DNA of 64,000 bases, taken from a bacterium. GTDB taxonomy: Bacteria > Zhuqueibacterota > Zhuqueibacteria > Zhuqueibacterales > Zhuqueibacteraceae. The notes beneath the pieces are model-generated. The model had not been told where the DNA came from and did no database searches. It was given only the letters and a program-made list of their open reading frames with translations. The first letter of the stretch is position 1, and each line of letters starts with the position of its first letter. The stretch lies in NCBI GenBank assembly GCA_023150945.1, contig JAKLJX010000029.1, positions 1 to 64,000 on the forward strand, written 5' to 3'. The position numbers and the translations under genes are program-made. Of the stretch, positions 1 to 8,457 are shown in pieces.

Positions 1-73
1 GATGCCTTCAGGCATCGAGCGTTGGGTGGGAAAGCGATGCTTGTTCCTGGTGCAATCCCATGCTGAAGGCTCG

Positions 74-125
74 ACGCCTGAAGGCGTAACTACAAGCGTA
101 CGCCTGAAGACGTTACTACAAGCGG
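74..125. repeat. two tandem copies of a 26-bp palindromic repeat
   Basis: Two adjacent 26-bp units (74-99 and 100-125) share the pattern ACGCCTGAAGRCGTWACTACA followed by AGCG. The core ACGCCT-GA-AGGCGT is a short inverted repeat. A related palindrome, GATGCC-TTCA-GGCATC, sits at 1-16. They look like a dispersed intergenic repeat family. The rest of 1-357 shows no convincing gene. A 7-bp inverted repeat, GTATCAA (160-166) and TTGATAC (204-210), lies upstream of the first synthase gene and could be an operator, but nothing else supports that. Confidence 0.6.
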
Positions 126-357
126 TCACTGCAAACGACCACACACAATTGTCTTGTTCGTATCAAGAATCTCCGCGCCCAACTCCGCTGGATCACTGCT
201 TTGTTGATACTTACTTGGCTGTAGATTGGTGTGCGCCTCGCAAATCACTTCACGATCCCGGCACTCCAACGAACCGCCGGCCACGGCCAAAATCCGGAAA
301 AACTGTTTGGCGCGCCTGGCAACATTCATGGGCATTCTTCCCTGCGAAGGTAATCTG

Positions 358-3300
358 ATGAGCAGCACTCCCAAGGATTCCAAAGAACTCTCCCCGCTCA
401 AACGCGCCTTTCTCAAAATCGAAGAAATGCAAGCCCGGCTGGCTGCCGTCGAGGCTGCCAGGCGCGAACCGATTGCCATTGTCGGCATCGGCTGCCGGCT
501 GCCGGGCGGCGCGCATGATCCCGAAGCCTTCTGGCAACTTCTGACCAATGGCGTCGATGCCATACAGGAAATGCCCCGCGAGCGCTGGGACGTCGAGGCC
601 TACTATGATCCCAATCCGGACACGCCCGGCAAAACCATTTGCAAGTGGGGTGCGTTTTTGCCGGAAGTGGACAAGTTCGATCCCGCGTTCTTCGGCATCT
701 CGCCGCGCGAAGCCATGAGCATGGATCCCCAGCAGCGCCTGCTGCTCGAAGTGGTTTGGGAAGCCTTGGAAAATGCGGGCCAGGCGCCGGACCAGCTCAT
801 GGCCAGCCGCACCGGCGTATTCCTCGCCATGTGCAAAGTCGACTATGCGCAGATGCTGCTGCGGCAGAACGATCCCAGCCAACTCGACACCTATTACGCC
901 TCCGGCAACGCTTACAGCACGGCCGCCGGTCGCATCGCTTATCTGCTCGGTTTGCAGGGACCTTGTTTGACGGTGGACACCGCCTGTTCTTCCTCGCTCG
1001 TGGCCGTCCATCTCGCCTGCCAGAGCCTGCGCGCGGGCGAAAGCCGGATGGCAATCGCCGGCGGCGTGAATCTTGTCCTGTCGCTGGACAACACCATCAG
1101 CTTCTCGCGCTCGAACATGCTGGCAGCGGACGGCCGCTGCAAAACTTTCGACGCCTCCGCCGATGGTTTCGTGCAGGGTGAAGGCTGCGTGATGATCGTG
1201 CTCAAGCGTCTTTCCGATGCCCTCGCTGAGGGCGACCGCATCTATGCCTTGATTCGCGGCAGCGCGCTCAACCAGGACGGCGCCAGCAGCGGCCTGACGG
1301 CGCCCAATGGACCGGCGCAGGAGGCGGTGATTCGTGACGCGCTGCAGAATGCCGGCTTGCAGCCCGGCGAGGTCGGATATCTCGAAACGCATGGCACCGG
1401 CACCGCGCTGGGCGATCCCATCGAAGTACAGGCCATCGGTGCGGCGCTGGCGGCCGGCCACTCGCAAGAGAATCCCATTTTGCTCGGCGCGGTGAAAACC
1501 AATCTCGGCCATCTCGAAGGCGCGGCGGGTGTGACCGGCCTGGTCAAGGCTGCGCTCGCCCTGCAGCGCCGGCTGATTCCGCCGACGCTGCATTTCAAAA
1601 CGCCGAATCCTTTGATTGCCTGGGACAACCTGCCGGTCAAAGTCGTGACTGCACCGACGCCTTTCCCGGCTGTCAACGGCAGGCGGGTGGCGGGCGTGAG
1701 CGCGTTTGGCTTCAGCGGCACCAATGCCCACATTGTGCTGGAAGAGTTCAGCGAGGTTTGGCAAGCCGGCTCCGGCCAATCCGAGCACGTGGTTTCTGCC
1801 GCGTGCTCGCGGCCGCGCCACGTGCTGGCGCTTTCCGCCAAAAGCGAGCAAGCATTGCAGGAATTGACACGGCGCTATGCCACTCATCTCGCCGCCCATC
1901 CCGATCTGGAAGTGGCCGCAGTGTGCCGCAGTGCCAACACCGGCCGGGCTCATCTCTCGCACCGCCTGGCGCTCACCGCCGCGAGCAGCGCAGAACTGCG
2001 CGCCAAGCTCGCGGAATTTGCCGATGGCCATCTGCCTGCCGGCGGCCAGCGCGGCCAGGTGGTGGTGGATGAGCAGCCGAAGATCGCCTTTCTCTTCACC
2101 GGTCAGGGGGCGCAGTACCTCGACATGGGCCGCCGCCTCCATGCGACCCAGCCGGTCTTTCGCCAGGCGCTCGAGCAATGCGAAGAACTGCTGCGGCCGC
2201 ATTTGGAAAAGCCGCTGCTCTCGGTTTTGTTCAGTGATCAGCCATCTGTGGCCGCTGATCACCGCTCACTGAACACCGATCACTGGCTTCACCAAACCGC
2301 CTATACGCAACCGGCGCTGTTTGCCCTCGAGTATGCCCTGGCGCAGGTGTGGCGCGCGTGGGGCGTGCGGCCCTCGGCCGTGCTCGGCCACAGCGTGGGC
2401 GAATATGCCGCAGCTTGCCTCGCGGGTGTTTTCGATTTGGCCGATGCTCTCAAGTTGATCGCTGCGCGCGGCCGCTTGATGCAGGAAAGATGCGAACCGG
2501 GCGCAATGGCAGCGGTTGCCGCGACCGGGGCAGAAGTGGAACAAGTCCTGGCCTCCGCCGGCGGTGCGGTCGCGATTGCCGCGCTCAACGGCCCGCAAAA
2601 CACGGTGATCTCCGGCCCAGCCGAAGCAGTCGATGAACTGTGCCGGAAGTTCGAAGCCGAAGGCCGCAAGACCAAGCGCCTGACGGTTTCGCACGCCTTT
2701 CATTCGCCGTTGATGGAACCGATGCTGGATGAGTTCGAAGCCATTGCCGCGACAGTCAAATATGCAACGCCGCGTCTGGGCTTGGTCTCCAACGTGACCG
2801 GGAGTTTTGAATCCGGCGCCTTTTTCGGCAACGCCGGCTACTGGCGCCGCCACGTGCGCAGCGCCGTGCGGTTTGCGCAATCCATGCAGGCTTTGCATGA
2901 GAAGGGCTATCGCATTTTTCTGGAAGTGGGCCCGCATCCGACGCTGCTCGGCATGGGCGCAAAGTGCTTCGCGACCGATGCCAATGCCGCCGAGCCGGAT
3001 CTCTGGCTGCCGTCCCTGCGCCAGGGCCGCGATGACTGGCAGCAAATGCTCGACAGCCTGGCGGCACTTTACGTCAATGGTGTTGCCGTTGACTGGGCCG
3101 GCTTCGAACAGGACGCGCCGCGAGGCAAAGTGACGCTGCCGACTTATCCCTTTCAGCGCCGGCGCTTCTGGTTCGAACAGCGCCACGGCAGCCCGCAAAC
3201 GGCGCCAGCGGACAGCAGCCGGCATCCTTTGCTCGGCCAGCGGGTGCAATCTCCGCTGCTGAAGGAAGTTCTGTTCGAAGCACAAATGAGCGTTGACGCC

Positions 3301-6300
3301 GTGCCATTTCTCGGCGATCACGTCGTGCATGGCCTGGTGGTGATGCCGACCACCGGTTATCTCGAGATGATTTTGGCAGCGGCTGCGGCCATCTGGGGAG
3401 AAGGTGCGCACAGCCTGCAGGACATGGACATTCGCGAGGCCATGACGTTTGAGTCCGGCGAGACCCGCACCGTGCAATTGTTGCTGTCGCCCGCCGCTGA
3501 CGGCGCCCTGGAGTTCCAAGTCATCAGCTTTCCCGCGGTCAGCGCGAACGGCGCGGATTCCTACAAAGTTCATGCGGCCGGCAAAATTCAACCCGCCAAA
3601 TCGAACGGTCATCTGCCCGCGGCCGCCAATCTAGATGAGTTGCGGCTGCGGTTGCGTGCGGCGGTGCCGGTGCCGGAGTACTACGAGCATCTGCGCGCCA
3701 CCGGACTGCAATTCGGGCCGAGCTTCTTTGGGATCGAGCAGCTCTGGCGCCAGGACGGCGAAGTGCTGGGACAAATCCGCCTGAACGAGGCGCTGGCCGG
3801 GGAGGCCAAACGTTTTCGCATTCATCCCGCTTTGCTGGACGCCTGCCTGCAAATCTCGGGCGCGTTGCTTGCCGGTGATCAAAGCGGGCTGGCGGCAGAG
3901 GAAATTTTCATGCCCATCGGCCTCGAGGCTTTTCGACTGTTTGCTGCTCCGCCGGCGCAGCTTTTCTCGCATGCCGTGCTGCGGCCGCACACAGCGCCAA
4001 CGCCTGCCGGCCGGCAAACGCATGTCATCGATTTTCACATCTATGCTGCTGCGGGCCATCTCGTAGCCGAGCTGCTGGGCTTGCAAGTGAAGCGCGTCGA
4101 TCCCGCGCTGCTGCAACGCGCCGCCACTGCCGAGTTGAGAGACTGGTTGTATGCCGTGAAGTGGCAGCCCCAGCCGCTCACGCGCAAAGCTGCCGCGACG
4201 GCGCCGCCCGATTATCTCCCTGCCACCGCGCAACTCGCGGCGCAATTGCAACCCGCGCTGCCGCAGTTGAGCGCGGCCCACAATTTCGCGTTGTATGATG
4301 AATTGCTGCCCCGGCTGGACGGGCTGAGCACTGCCTACATTGCGAAAGCGCTGCGCGAACTGGGCTGGGAATTTTCTGCCGGCCAGCGTTTTGCGACCGC
4401 CGCGCTCGCCGCACAGTTGGGCGTGGTGCAACAGCATCACCGTTTGTTTCACCGCCTGCTCGAAATTCTGGCGGAAGACGGCATTCTCAGCCGCAGCGAT
4501 TCGGTTTGGGAAGTGCGCCGCAAGCCCGTGCCGGTTGATCCGGCAGCGCTGGCCGCAACCTTCACCACCGAGCACGCCGAGCTGACGTTGCTGCGGCGCG
4601 GCGGCGAGAATCTCGCCGAGGTTTTGCGCGGCCGGTTCGATCCGCTGCAGGTTTTGTTTCCGGGCGGATCGTTCGACATCGCGGAGAAACTTTATCGTGA
4701 ATCGGCGGCCGCGAAGGTTTACAACGGCTTGGCGCGCCGGACGATTGCGCAAATCACGACCGGCTTGCCGGTCGATCGCACGCTGCGCGTGCTGGAAGTC
4801 GGCGCCGGCACCGGCGGCACCACGTCGTTCATTTTGCCGGAGTTTCCGCCGGAGCGGACGGCGTACACTTTCACCGATCTTTCGCCGCTGTTCATGGCGC
4901 GCGCGAAAGAAGACTTCGCCGCCTATCCGTTCCTGCGCTATGAGATTCTCGATATCGAACAGGATCCCGAGAAGCAAGGCTTCCGGCCGCGTGAGTATGA
5001 TCTCATCATCGCCGCCAACGTCGTGCATGCCACGCGCGATCTGCGGCAAACGCTGCGGCACGCGCAACGGTTGCTCGCGCCCGAGGGGATGCTGTTGCTG
5101 CTGGAAGGCATGCAGCCGCAGCGCTGGATCGATTTGACCTTCGGCATGACCGAGGGCTGGTGGCGTTTCACCGACCTCGAGCTGCGGCCAACCTATCCGT
5201 TGCTTCCGCCCGCCGCGTGGTTCAGCTTGCTCGCCGAGTTGGGCTTTGGGCAAATCGAGGCCGTGCCCGCGGAACAGAGCAGCCGTGCCTGGTCGCAAAA
5301 CGCCTTGATCCTGGCGCGCGCGCCACAAGCGGATCAGCTTGAGCAAAGCGGAATTCGAATCTCCGGCCAGCCGCAAGCCTGGTTGCTGCTGGCGGATCAA
5401 AACGGCTTGGCGCACAGCCTTGCGCAGCATTTGCAGGCGCAGGGCGAGCGTTGTGTTCTCGTCAGCCCGGGCGAGTCTTTCGCCGCACTGCCGAACGGGC
5501 ACTTTAGCGTGTCGCCCGGCAGCCGCGAGGACTATCAACGCTTGCTGCAGGAGGCTTTCGTTGCGCCGCGCATCTCCTGTCGCGGCGTCGTGCATCTCTG
5601 GCCCGCAGATGACATTGCCGGCGACCGGGTCGATTTGAAGGCGCTGATCGAAACGCAGGATCGCGGCAGCCGCAGTCTGCTCGCGCTCACGCAGGCACTG
5701 CTGGCGACCCCGGGATTCGATTCGCCGGGCGTGTGGGTGGTGACGCGCGCCGCGCAGCCGGTGGCGGAGCCTGCGCCGCAATTGGCCCTCACGCAATCGC
5801 CGATTTGGGGCTTTGGGCGCGCCCTGGCTCTGGAGCATCCTGAGCTGCAATGTGTGCGCATCGATCTCGACTCACCGGCGCAAATTGCGGCAGAGACACA
5901 GAAAATGCCGGAGGCGCAACTGCTTCTGGCTGAGCTGCTCACGCCGGATGGCGAAGATCAAGTGGCATATCGCAACGGGCAGCGTTATGTCGCGCGGCTG
6001 GCACGGCGGGCGCCGGCTGAAGGTGAGGCTGCTTCAAAAACTTCCACGGCGCCGCTCGCCGATGAGGCTGCGCCGGTGCAGTTGGAAATCGTGCAACCGG
6101 GAGTGCTGGAAGGTCTGGCGCTCAGGCCGGTCATGCGCCGGCCGCCGGGACCGCATGAGATCGAGCTGCGCGTGGCCGCTACCGGTTTGAACTTTCGCGA
6201 TGTGTTGAACGCGCTCGGCATGCGCAGCGACGATGATCCGCTCGGCGGCGAAGTCGCGGGCACGGTGGTGCGTGTCGGCGAGGCAGTGACGGATTTCAAA

Positions 6301-8316
6301 GTCGGCGATGAAGTCATATCCGTCACGGTCGGCGGATTCAGCACGTATCTCACGACCTTCACCGAGCTCACGGTGAAAAAGCCCGCCCATCTCGATTTTG
6401 CCGCCGCGGCTACGATTCCGCTGGCTTATTTGACCGCAGCGTATGCGCTGCACGGCCTCGGCAAATTGCAGCGAGGCGAGCGCGTGCTCATCCACGCGGC
6501 TGCCGGCGGCGTGGGCATGGCCGCGGTGCAGCTCGCACTGCGCGCCGGTGCAGAGATTTTCGCCACTGCCGGCAGCGCGGAGAAGCGCGAATATCTGCAA
6601 GCGCTCGGCATTGCGCATGTGTTCAATTCGCGCACGCTGGATTTCGCCGAAGAAATCCGGCAGCGCACCGCCGGCGCAGGCCTCGACCTTGTTTTGAATT
6701 CTCTCACCGGCGAGTTCATTCCCCAAAGCTTGCAGTTGTTGCGTGCCAACGGGCGCTTTCTGGAAATCGGCAAGAAAGAGATTTGGACAACCGCGCAGGC
6801 CGCGGCGGTGAATCCCCACGCCGTGTATCTGGCGGTGGATTTAGCCGAGAGGATCAAGAGCGATCCCGCCGCGGTGCGGCCGCGGTTTCTGGATATCATG
6901 CAAGCCCTCGCGGCCGGCGAGTTGCAGCCGTTGCCGCACACGGACTTTGCTCTCGAGCAAGCTGCGTCCGCGTTTCGCTACATGGCGCAGGCGAAACACA
7001 TTGGCAAAGTCGTCGTCACCCAGCAAGCGGTAAGGGGCAAGGAGCAAGGGGCAGGGGGCAGGGGGCAAGAGTCAACGGGCAAGAGGCAAGGGGCAAGTAT
7101 TCAGTTGCAGGCCGATGCCACGTATCTCATCACCGGCGGTTTGCGCGGCTTGGGATTGCTTACCGCGGAGTGGCTGGTCGAGCGTGGCTGTCGCCATCTT
7201 GCTTTGCTGGGTCGCAGTGCGCCCACCGAGGCCACGCTGGCAGTGGCTCGCAAGCTGGAGCAATCCGGCAGCCGGGTGTTGCTGCTGCAGGGTGACGTGG
7301 CGAATCCCGCGGACGTCGCGCGCTGCCTTGAACAGATTCGCCAAACGCTGCCGCCCTTGCGCGGCCTCATTCACTCCGCCGGTGTGCTCGCTGACGGCGT
7401 GTTGCTGCAGCAATCATGGGAACGGTTTCTCAACGTCATGGCGCCGAAAGTTTTTGGTGCGTGGAACTTGCATGTGCAGACGCGCGAGCTGCCGCTCGAC
7501 TTTTTTGTGATCTACTCTTCGGTTTCGGCGCTGCTCGGCACGCTGGCGCAGGCCAATCACGCCTCGGCCAACGCGTTTCTCGATGCGCTGGCGCATCAGC
7601 GCACGGCGCTCGGCCTGCCCGCGATGAGCATCAACTGGGGCGCGTGGTCTCAGATCGGCGCAGCAGCGCGGCACAATGTCGGCGACCGCATTGTCACGCG
7701 CGGTATCAACTCCTTTACTCCGCAGCAGGGGCTGCAAGTTTTGGGAATGCTGTTCGAGCGGCCCGTTACCCAGGTGGGGGTGATGCCGGTGAATTGGGCC
7801 ACGTTTGCCGGACAATTCACCGGCCGCCGGCTGCCCGCTTATTTCTCAGAACTCGTGGCCGAGGCGCAAACGCGCACGCTCGCGCAGCCAAGCTCGCCGC
7901 CGGCGCAGCGCAATTTGATGCAGGAATTGCAGCAGGCCCCGTCCGGCAAGCGCCGGCAAATGCTGCTGGCTTTCGTTGAAGCGCAAGCGCTGAAGGTGCT
8001 GAGCATGGAGGCCACGCAAACCATCCATGAGAAGCAGCCGCTCACCGATCTCGGATTGGATTCGTTGATGGCGGTGGAGCTGCGCAACTTGCTGGGCGCG
8101 GGTTTGGGACTGCAGCGCGCGCTGCCCGCAACGCTGGTGTTTGATTATCCCACCACCGCCGCGGTGGCGAATTATTTCATGCGCACGCTGTTCGAGGAGG
8201 AAACGCCAGCGGCCGCGGCAGAACCCGCGCCTGCCGCCACCCTGGAGAACCTCGAGCAGCTTTCGGATGAGGAGATCGACCGGTTGTTTGCGGAGAAGAT
8301 GGCCGGTGGTGGCTGA
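358..8316 (+). CDS. modular type I PKS, module 1: KS-AT-DH-cMT-ER-KR-ACP
   Basis: A single highly reducing, C-methylating extension module of about 2652 residues. The ATG at 358 was chosen because GAAGG lies just upstream and the peptide then starts like its paralogues (SPLKRAFLKIEEMQARL, a docking helix before the KS). Approximate domains: KS 37-460 with Cys 210 in DTACSSS and the LETHGTGT and [10 protein letters not shown] histidine motifs; AT 575-885 with Ser 679 in GHSVGE and HAFHSP, which indicates malonyl-CoA; DH from about 950 with HVVHGLVVMP and LLDACLQ; SAM methyltransferase with LEVGAGTGGTT near 1480; structural KR half 1670-1890; ER 1916-2220 with [10 protein letters not shown] 2256-2490; ACP Ser 2569 in GLDSLM. 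Oddity: KR residue 2401 is His (NHASAN) where the catalytic Tyr is expected. The C-terminus (LSDEEIDRLFAEK) matches the acidic docking tails of the other PKS proteins. There is no loading domain ahead of the KS, so the starter must come from elsewhere. Confidence 0.95.
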   Translation: MSSTPKDSKELSPLKRAFLKIEEMQARLAAVEAARREPIAIVGIGCRLPGGAHDPEAFWQLLTNGVDAIQEMPRERWDVEAYYDPNPDTPGKTICKWGAFLPEVDKFDPAFFGISPREAMSMDPQQRLLLEVVWEALENAGQAPDQLMASRTGVFLAMCKVDYAQMLLRQNDPSQLDTYYASGNAYSTAAGRIAYLLGLQGPCLTVDTACSSSLVAVHLACQSLRAGESRMAIAGGVNLVLSLDNTISFSRSNMLAADGRCKTFDASADGFVQGEGCVMIVLKRLSDALAEGDRIYALIRGSALNQDGASSGLTAPNGPAQEAVIRDALQNAGLQPGEVGYLETHGTGTALGDPIEVQAIGAALAAGHSQENPILLGAVKTNLGHLEGAAGVTGLVKAALALQRRLIPPTLHFKTPNPLIAWDNLPVKVVTAPTPFPAVNGRRVAGVSAFGFSGTNAHIVLEEFSEVWQAGSGQSEHVVSAACSRPRHVLALSAKSEQALQELTRRYATHLAAHPDLEVAAVCRSANTGRAHLSHRLALTAASSAELRAKLAEFADGHLPAGGQRGQVVVDEQPKIAFLFTGQGAQYLDMGRRLHATQPVFRQALEQCEELLRPHLEKPLLSVLFSDQPSVAADHRSLNTDHWLHQTAYTQPALFALEYALAQVWRAWGVRPSAVLGHSVGEYAAACLAGVFDLADALKLIAARGRLMQERCEPGAMAAVAATGAEVEQVLASAGGAVAIAALNGPQNTVISGPAEAVDELCRKFEAEGRKTKRLTVSHAFHSPLMEPMLDEFEAIAATVKYATPRLGLVSNVTGSFESGAFFGNAGYWRRHVRSAVRFAQSMQALHEKGYRIFLEVGPHPTLLGMGAKCFATDANAAEPDLWLPSLRQGRDDWQQMLDSLAALYVNGVAVDWAGFEQDAPRGKVTLPTYPFQRRRFWFEQRHGSPQTAPADSSRHPLLGQRVQSPLLKEVLFEAQMSVDAVPFLGDHVVHGLVVMPTTGYLEMILAAAAAIWGEGAHSLQDMDIREAMTFESGETRTVQLLLSPAADGALEFQVISFPAVSANGADSYKVHAAGKIQPAKSNGHLPAAANLDELRLRLRAAVPVPEYYEHLRATGLQFGPSFFGIEQLWRQDGEVLGQIRLNEALAGEAKRFRIHPALLDACLQISGALLAGDQSGLAAEEIFMPIGLEAFRLFAAPPAQLFSHAVLRPHTAPTPAGRQTHVIDFHIYAAAGHLVAELLGLQVKRVDPALLQRAATAELRDWLYAVKWQPQPLTRKAAATAPPDYLPATAQLAAQLQPALPQLSAAHNFALYDELLPRLDGLSTAYIAKALRELGWEFSAGQRFATAALAAQLGVVQQHHRLFHRLLEILAEDGILSRSDSVWEVRRKPVPVDPAALAATFTTEHAELTLLRRGGENLAEVLRGRFDPLQVLFPGGSFDIAEKLYRESAAAKVYNGLARRTIAQITTGLPVDRTLRVLEVGAGTGGTTSFILPEFPPERTAYTFTDLSPLFMARAKEDFAAYPFLRYEILDIEQDPEKQGFRPREYDLIIAANVVHATRDLRQTLRHAQRLLAPEGMLLLLEGMQPQRWIDLTFGMTEGWWRFTDLELRPTYPLLPPAAWFSLLAELGFGQIEAVPAEQSSRAWSQNALILARAPQADQLEQSGIRISGQPQAWLLLADQNGLAHSLAQHLQAQGERCVLVSPGESFAALPNGHFSVSPGSREDYQRLLQEAFVAPRISCRGVVHLWPADDIAGDRVDLKALIETQDRGSRSLLALTQALLATPGFDSPGVWVVTRAAQPVAEPAPQLALTQSPIWGFGRALALEHPELQCVRIDLDSPAQIAAETQKMPEAQLLLAELLTPDGEDQVAYRNGQRYVARLARRAPAEGEAASKTSTAPLADEAAPVQLEIVQPGVLEGLALRPVMRRPPGPHEIELRVAATGLNFRDVLNALGMRSDDDPLGGEVAGTVVRVGEAVTDFKVGDEVISVTVGGFSTYLTTFTELTVKKPAHLDFAAAATIPLAYLTAAYALHGLGKLQRGERVLIHAAAGGVGMAAVQLALRAGAEIFATAGSAEKREYLQALGIAHVFNSRTLDFAEEIRQRTAGAGLDLVLNSLTGEFIPQSLQLLRANGRFLEIGKKEIWTTAQAAAVNPHAVYLAVDLAERIKSDPAAVRPRFLDIMQALAAGELQPLPHTDFALEQAASAFRYMAQAKHIGKVVVTQQAVRGKEQGAGGRGQESTGKRQGASIQLQADATYLITGGLRGLGLLTAEWLVERGCRHLALLGRSAPTEATLAVARKLEQSGSRVLLLQGDVANPADVARCLEQIRQTLPPLRGLIHSAGVLADGVLLQQSWERFLNVMAPKVFGAWNLHVQTRELPLDFFVIYSSVSALLGTLAQANHASANAFLDALAHQRTALGLPAMSINWGAWSQIGAAARHNVGDRIVTRGINSFTPQQGLQVLGMLFERPVTQVGVMPVNWATFAGQFTGRRLPAYFSELVAEAQTRTLAQPSSPPAQRNLMQELQQAPSGKRRQMLLAFVEAQALKVLSMEATQTIHEKQPLTDLGLDSLMAVELRNLLGAGLGLQRALPATLVFDYPTTAAVANYFMRTLFEEETPAAAAEPAPAATLENLEQLSDEEIDRLFAEKMAGGG
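2230..2286 (+). repeat. AT-domain insert of CAGTGATCAGT type, module 1
   Basis: In-frame low-complexity segment inside the AT domain, between LLSVLF and WLHQTAYTQ. It is made of degenerate TCAGTGATCA and GATCACTG units in opposite orientations. It encodes an S/D/H-rich loop (SDQPSVAADHRSLNTDH). Confidence 0.8.
7031..7097 (+). repeat. GGGGCAA array in ER-KR linker, module 1
   Basis: Imperfect 6-7 bp units of (A/G)GGGGCAA fill the linker between ER and KR. They encode a Lys/Gly/Gln/Arg-rich stretch (RGKEQGAGGRGQESTGKRQG). The base composition and repetition differ sharply from the flanking domain sequence. Confidence 0.8.
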
Positions 8317-8346
8317 GGATTTTTGACTCCGCTGCCACCACCCTGT

Positions 8347-8413
8347 CATTCCGCAGGAACCTTGCGATGAGGCCTGCACCGAACTCAAATCAGCGCAAAT
8401 TTCCTGCGGAATG
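8347..8413. repeat. 13-bp perfect inverted repeat between modules 1 and 2
   Basis: CATTCCGCAGGAA (8347-8359) and TTCCTGCGGAATG (8401-8413) are perfect reverse complements separated by 41 bp. The symmetry continues imperfectly outward (ACTCCGC on the left, GCGGAGT on the right). It lies in the 141-bp gap between the first two synthase genes, so it would form a hairpin in a read-through transcript. There is no T-tract, so it is more likely a small mobile or dispersed repeat than a terminator. Confidence 0.7.
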
Positions 8414-8457
8414 CCAGGCGGAGTATCACCCGTCAAATTGATTCCTGAAGGAAGACG

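Noticed and set aside
2-358. 118-codon frame at the window start
   Set aside because: It runs through tandem palindromic repeats, has no recognisable domain, and ends where the module 1 start begins.
3631-5850. 739-codon open frame on the minus strand inside module 1
   Set aside because: GC-rich synthase coding sequence keeps antisense frames open. The + strand here encodes recognisable DH and methyltransferase motifs, and the antisense peptide has no family resemblance.
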